Source: Vulcanisaeta sp. MG_3
GTDB lineage: Archaea > Thermoproteota > Thermoprotei > Thermoproteales > Thermocladiaceae
Length of the DNA: 15,059 nt
Assembly: GCA_001516765.1 (NCBI GenBank)
Contig: LOCH01000003.1
Span: 1 to 15,059 of the forward strand
Reading direction: 5' to 3'
Part shown: positions 14,023 through 15,059 of the stretch, in pieces
Layout: each line of letters begins with the position of its first letter
How positions within the stretch are numbered: position 1 is the first letter of the stretch
The notes under the pieces: model-generated
What the model saw: only the letters and a program-made list of their open reading frames with translations
Database searches by the model: none
Told to the model about the DNA's origin: nothing
Position numbers and translations under genes: made by a program

Positions 14023-14883
14023 CTAGAGCCTCAGTTCCGTTGATGGATTCTTCATGGCATTTATAATCGAATCCTTAAGCTTAAGGTACTGGTTAATGGA
14101 ATCATTGATCATATAATTAATTTCATCCTTCGTGAACGCACCAATAACCTTTTGTATAGCTACCACATTACCACCGGCCACACCAATTACGTACATCCCG
14201 TCGGATAAATTCTCCTCCTCACGTGTAGGATCAATGATTATTATGTTCCCCATCTTTACGTGAGTTATAGTTAATGGCATCTTATCGATATTGAGGGAAA
14301 GTTGTGTTCTATTACTCCTATCAATCCTTAATATATTGCCTGCAGGGTCAAGCTCAACCTTAGGTAATGTGGTGCTCATTAAAGCCGCCACAGCTGCGAT
14401 TGTGGCTGCATCCACGAGGTTCCCGTCATGGTTGAGTACGTAAATGTCAACCCATAGGAACCAGGCATGCTTGCCTGTAACTATTGACAATGACTTGAAA
14501 TCCAAAAAGCCGCTATGCCTTATTGCCCTATCGACTATCCTGGCTATCTCTATGGAGTTTTCATCAGGAGGTCCTGGCTCCACGTCTGGAGATGCGGTTG
14601 GTGCTATTTCGAGGTTCACAATCAACGCACCCTCATCAGGCGTGTCCTCAAAGGGCTTGCCCACCTCGACCTTAACTCCAGCTATTACTTTTGTATTACC
14701 GAGAGATACTATGGAGCTTCCATCTGCCGTTTTAACTACATTCATATTAATGCTCAACTCCCTATAACTACCCAAACCCCTACCATCAATCCTAACACCT
14801 TGCTCCACCATCTTCTTCATAATCTCCTGCTTAAGCCTCGGAATAACGCCTCTTTCCTGTGTTACGCTCAGCATCAAATCCAT
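14023..14883 (-). CDS. rrp42: Archaeal exosome subunit Rrp42
   Basis: This is the non-catalytic RNase PH-fold subunit of the archaeal exosome, which alternates with Rrp41 in a hexameric ring that degrades or tails RNA from the 3' end with phosphate or ADP. From ATG 14883 the protein has 286 residues. Visible family blocks are VRIDGRG (30-36), KPFEDTPDEGALIVNLEI (76-93), EPGPPDENSIEIARIVDRAI (102-121), WVDIYVLNHDGNLVDA (144-159) and IDPTREEENLSDG in the C-terminal part. The long PGPPDEN insertion and the length distinguish Rrp42 from Rrp41. A TTG at 14892 would add three residues and an ATG at 14874 would remove three; the AT-rich promoter at about 14897-14907 makes 14874-14883 the more likely start region. 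The partial gene upstream looks like rrp41, the usual neighbour. Confidence 0.93.
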   Translation of the reverse strand: MDLMLSVTQERGVIPRLKQEIMKKMVEQGVRIDGRGLGSYRELSINMNVVKTADGSSIVSLGNTKVIAGVKVEVGKPFEDTPDEGALIVNLEIAPTASPDVEPGPPDENSIEIARIVDRAIRHSGFLDFKSLSIVTGKHAWFLWVDIYVLNHDGNLVDAATIAAVAALMSTTLPKVELDPAGNILRIDRSNRTQLSLNIDKMPLTITHVKMGNIIIIDPTREEENLSDGMYVIGVAGGNVVAIQKVIGAFTKDEINYMINDSINQYLKLKDSIINAMKNPSTELRL

Positions 14884-14896
14884 GTAACCCAAGGGT

Positions 14897-14909
14897 CTTT
14901 ATTTAATTA
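14897..14909 (-). promoter_or_regulatory. Possible TATA box between rrp41 and rrp42
   Basis: The minus strand has TAATTAAATAAAG about 15-26 bases before ATG 14883 and about 24-35 before ATG 14874. It could give rrp42 a transcript of its own in addition to read-through from rrp41. The 84-base gap holds nothing else. Confidence 0.35.
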
Positions 14910-14967
14910 TTTCGTTTCTTAAAAGACCCAACCTAGTCCCTTTACTTGGTAGTGTTCATTTAAGGGA

Positions 14968-15059
14968 TTAAAATGTCGAGGCCTCCACGTACTTGCCCTT
15001 AAGGGTCTCCTTTTGAAGCTTATATATCTGCTCAGCAGCCTTAAACGCTAAGTCAATGG
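14968..15059 (-). CDS. rrp41: Probable exosome subunit Rrp41, C-terminal end only
   Basis: A minus-strand frame enters from the right edge and ends at TAA (14968-14970), giving 29 or 30 visible codons with the tail AAEQIYKLQKETLKGKYVEA. A helix with the pattern IY.LQ.e.L at the C-terminus fits archaeal Rrp41, the catalytic ring subunit, and the position directly upstream of rrp42 matches the conserved archaeal rrp4-rrp41-rrp42 order. No catalytic residues lie in the visible piece, so the identification rests mostly on gene order. Confidence 0.65.
   Translation of the reverse strand, partial: IDLAFKAAEQIYKLQKETLKGKYVEASTF

Noticed and set aside
14515..14922. 135-codon plus-strand frame across rrp42
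   Set aside because: It is antisense to a strongly conserved exosome gene, and its composition looks like a reverse-strand shadow.

Overview
The window is archaeal. It carries a TATA-binding protein (TBP), an Rrp42-type exosome subunit, ribosomal protein S25e, an archaeal Hjc resolvase and a geranylgeranyl-reductase-family flavoprotein. Moderate GC, heavy use of AGG for arginine, very short gaps and TATA boxes about 27 bases upstream of the start codon (leaderless transcripts) point to a thermophilic crenarchaeon. Thermoproteales, perhaps a Vulcanisaeta or Caldivirga relative, is my best guess; the genus is inference, since no rRNA is present. I see no tRNA, rRNA, CRISPR array, IS element or phage signature, so this looks like chromosomal core sequence.

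Layout, left to right. (1) 3-1687, plus: the tail of an alpha-type [2Fe-2S] subunit and a complete FAD-binding beta-type subunit of a sarcosine/opine-oxidase or dye-linked amino-acid dehydrogenase complex, closed by a T-rich tract. (2) 1772-3374, plus: a small heat-shock protein and an AbrB-PhoU phosphate-type regulator. (3) 4780-3364, minus: a membrane-anchored winged-helix protein followed by an Mtq2/HemK-like glutamine methyltransferase. (4) 4835-5704, plus: an uncharacterised protein with two ordered ends and a long charged linker. It shares one TATA box with (3) and abuts S25e tail to tail. (5) 6213-7915, plus: a tight three-gene cluster of TBP, an uncharacterised protein with four C-terminal cysteines, and the Hjc resolvase. 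(6) 8042-10501, plus: an unknown small protein, a UPF0173-type metallo-beta-lactamase-fold hydrolase and a geranylgeranyl reductase-like flavoprotein. (7) 15059-10487, minus: the C-terminus of a probable Rrp41, then Rrp42, a PD-(D/E)XK nuclease-like protein, an M32 carboxypeptidase broken by a one-base frameshift, and methylthioribose-1-phosphate isomerase.

Most genes have recognisable housekeeping roles: transcription initiation, RNA decay, translation, recombination, lipid saturation, methionine salvage and proteolysis. The points most worth a second look are the M32 frameshift at 12474-12480, the symmetric divergent promoter at about 4805-4812, the Cys-rich protein between TBP and Hjc, the membrane winged-helix/methyltransferase pair, the two-domain charged-linker protein, and a structured-looking gap at 7916-8035. 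I found no clear evidence of a new defence or mobile system.
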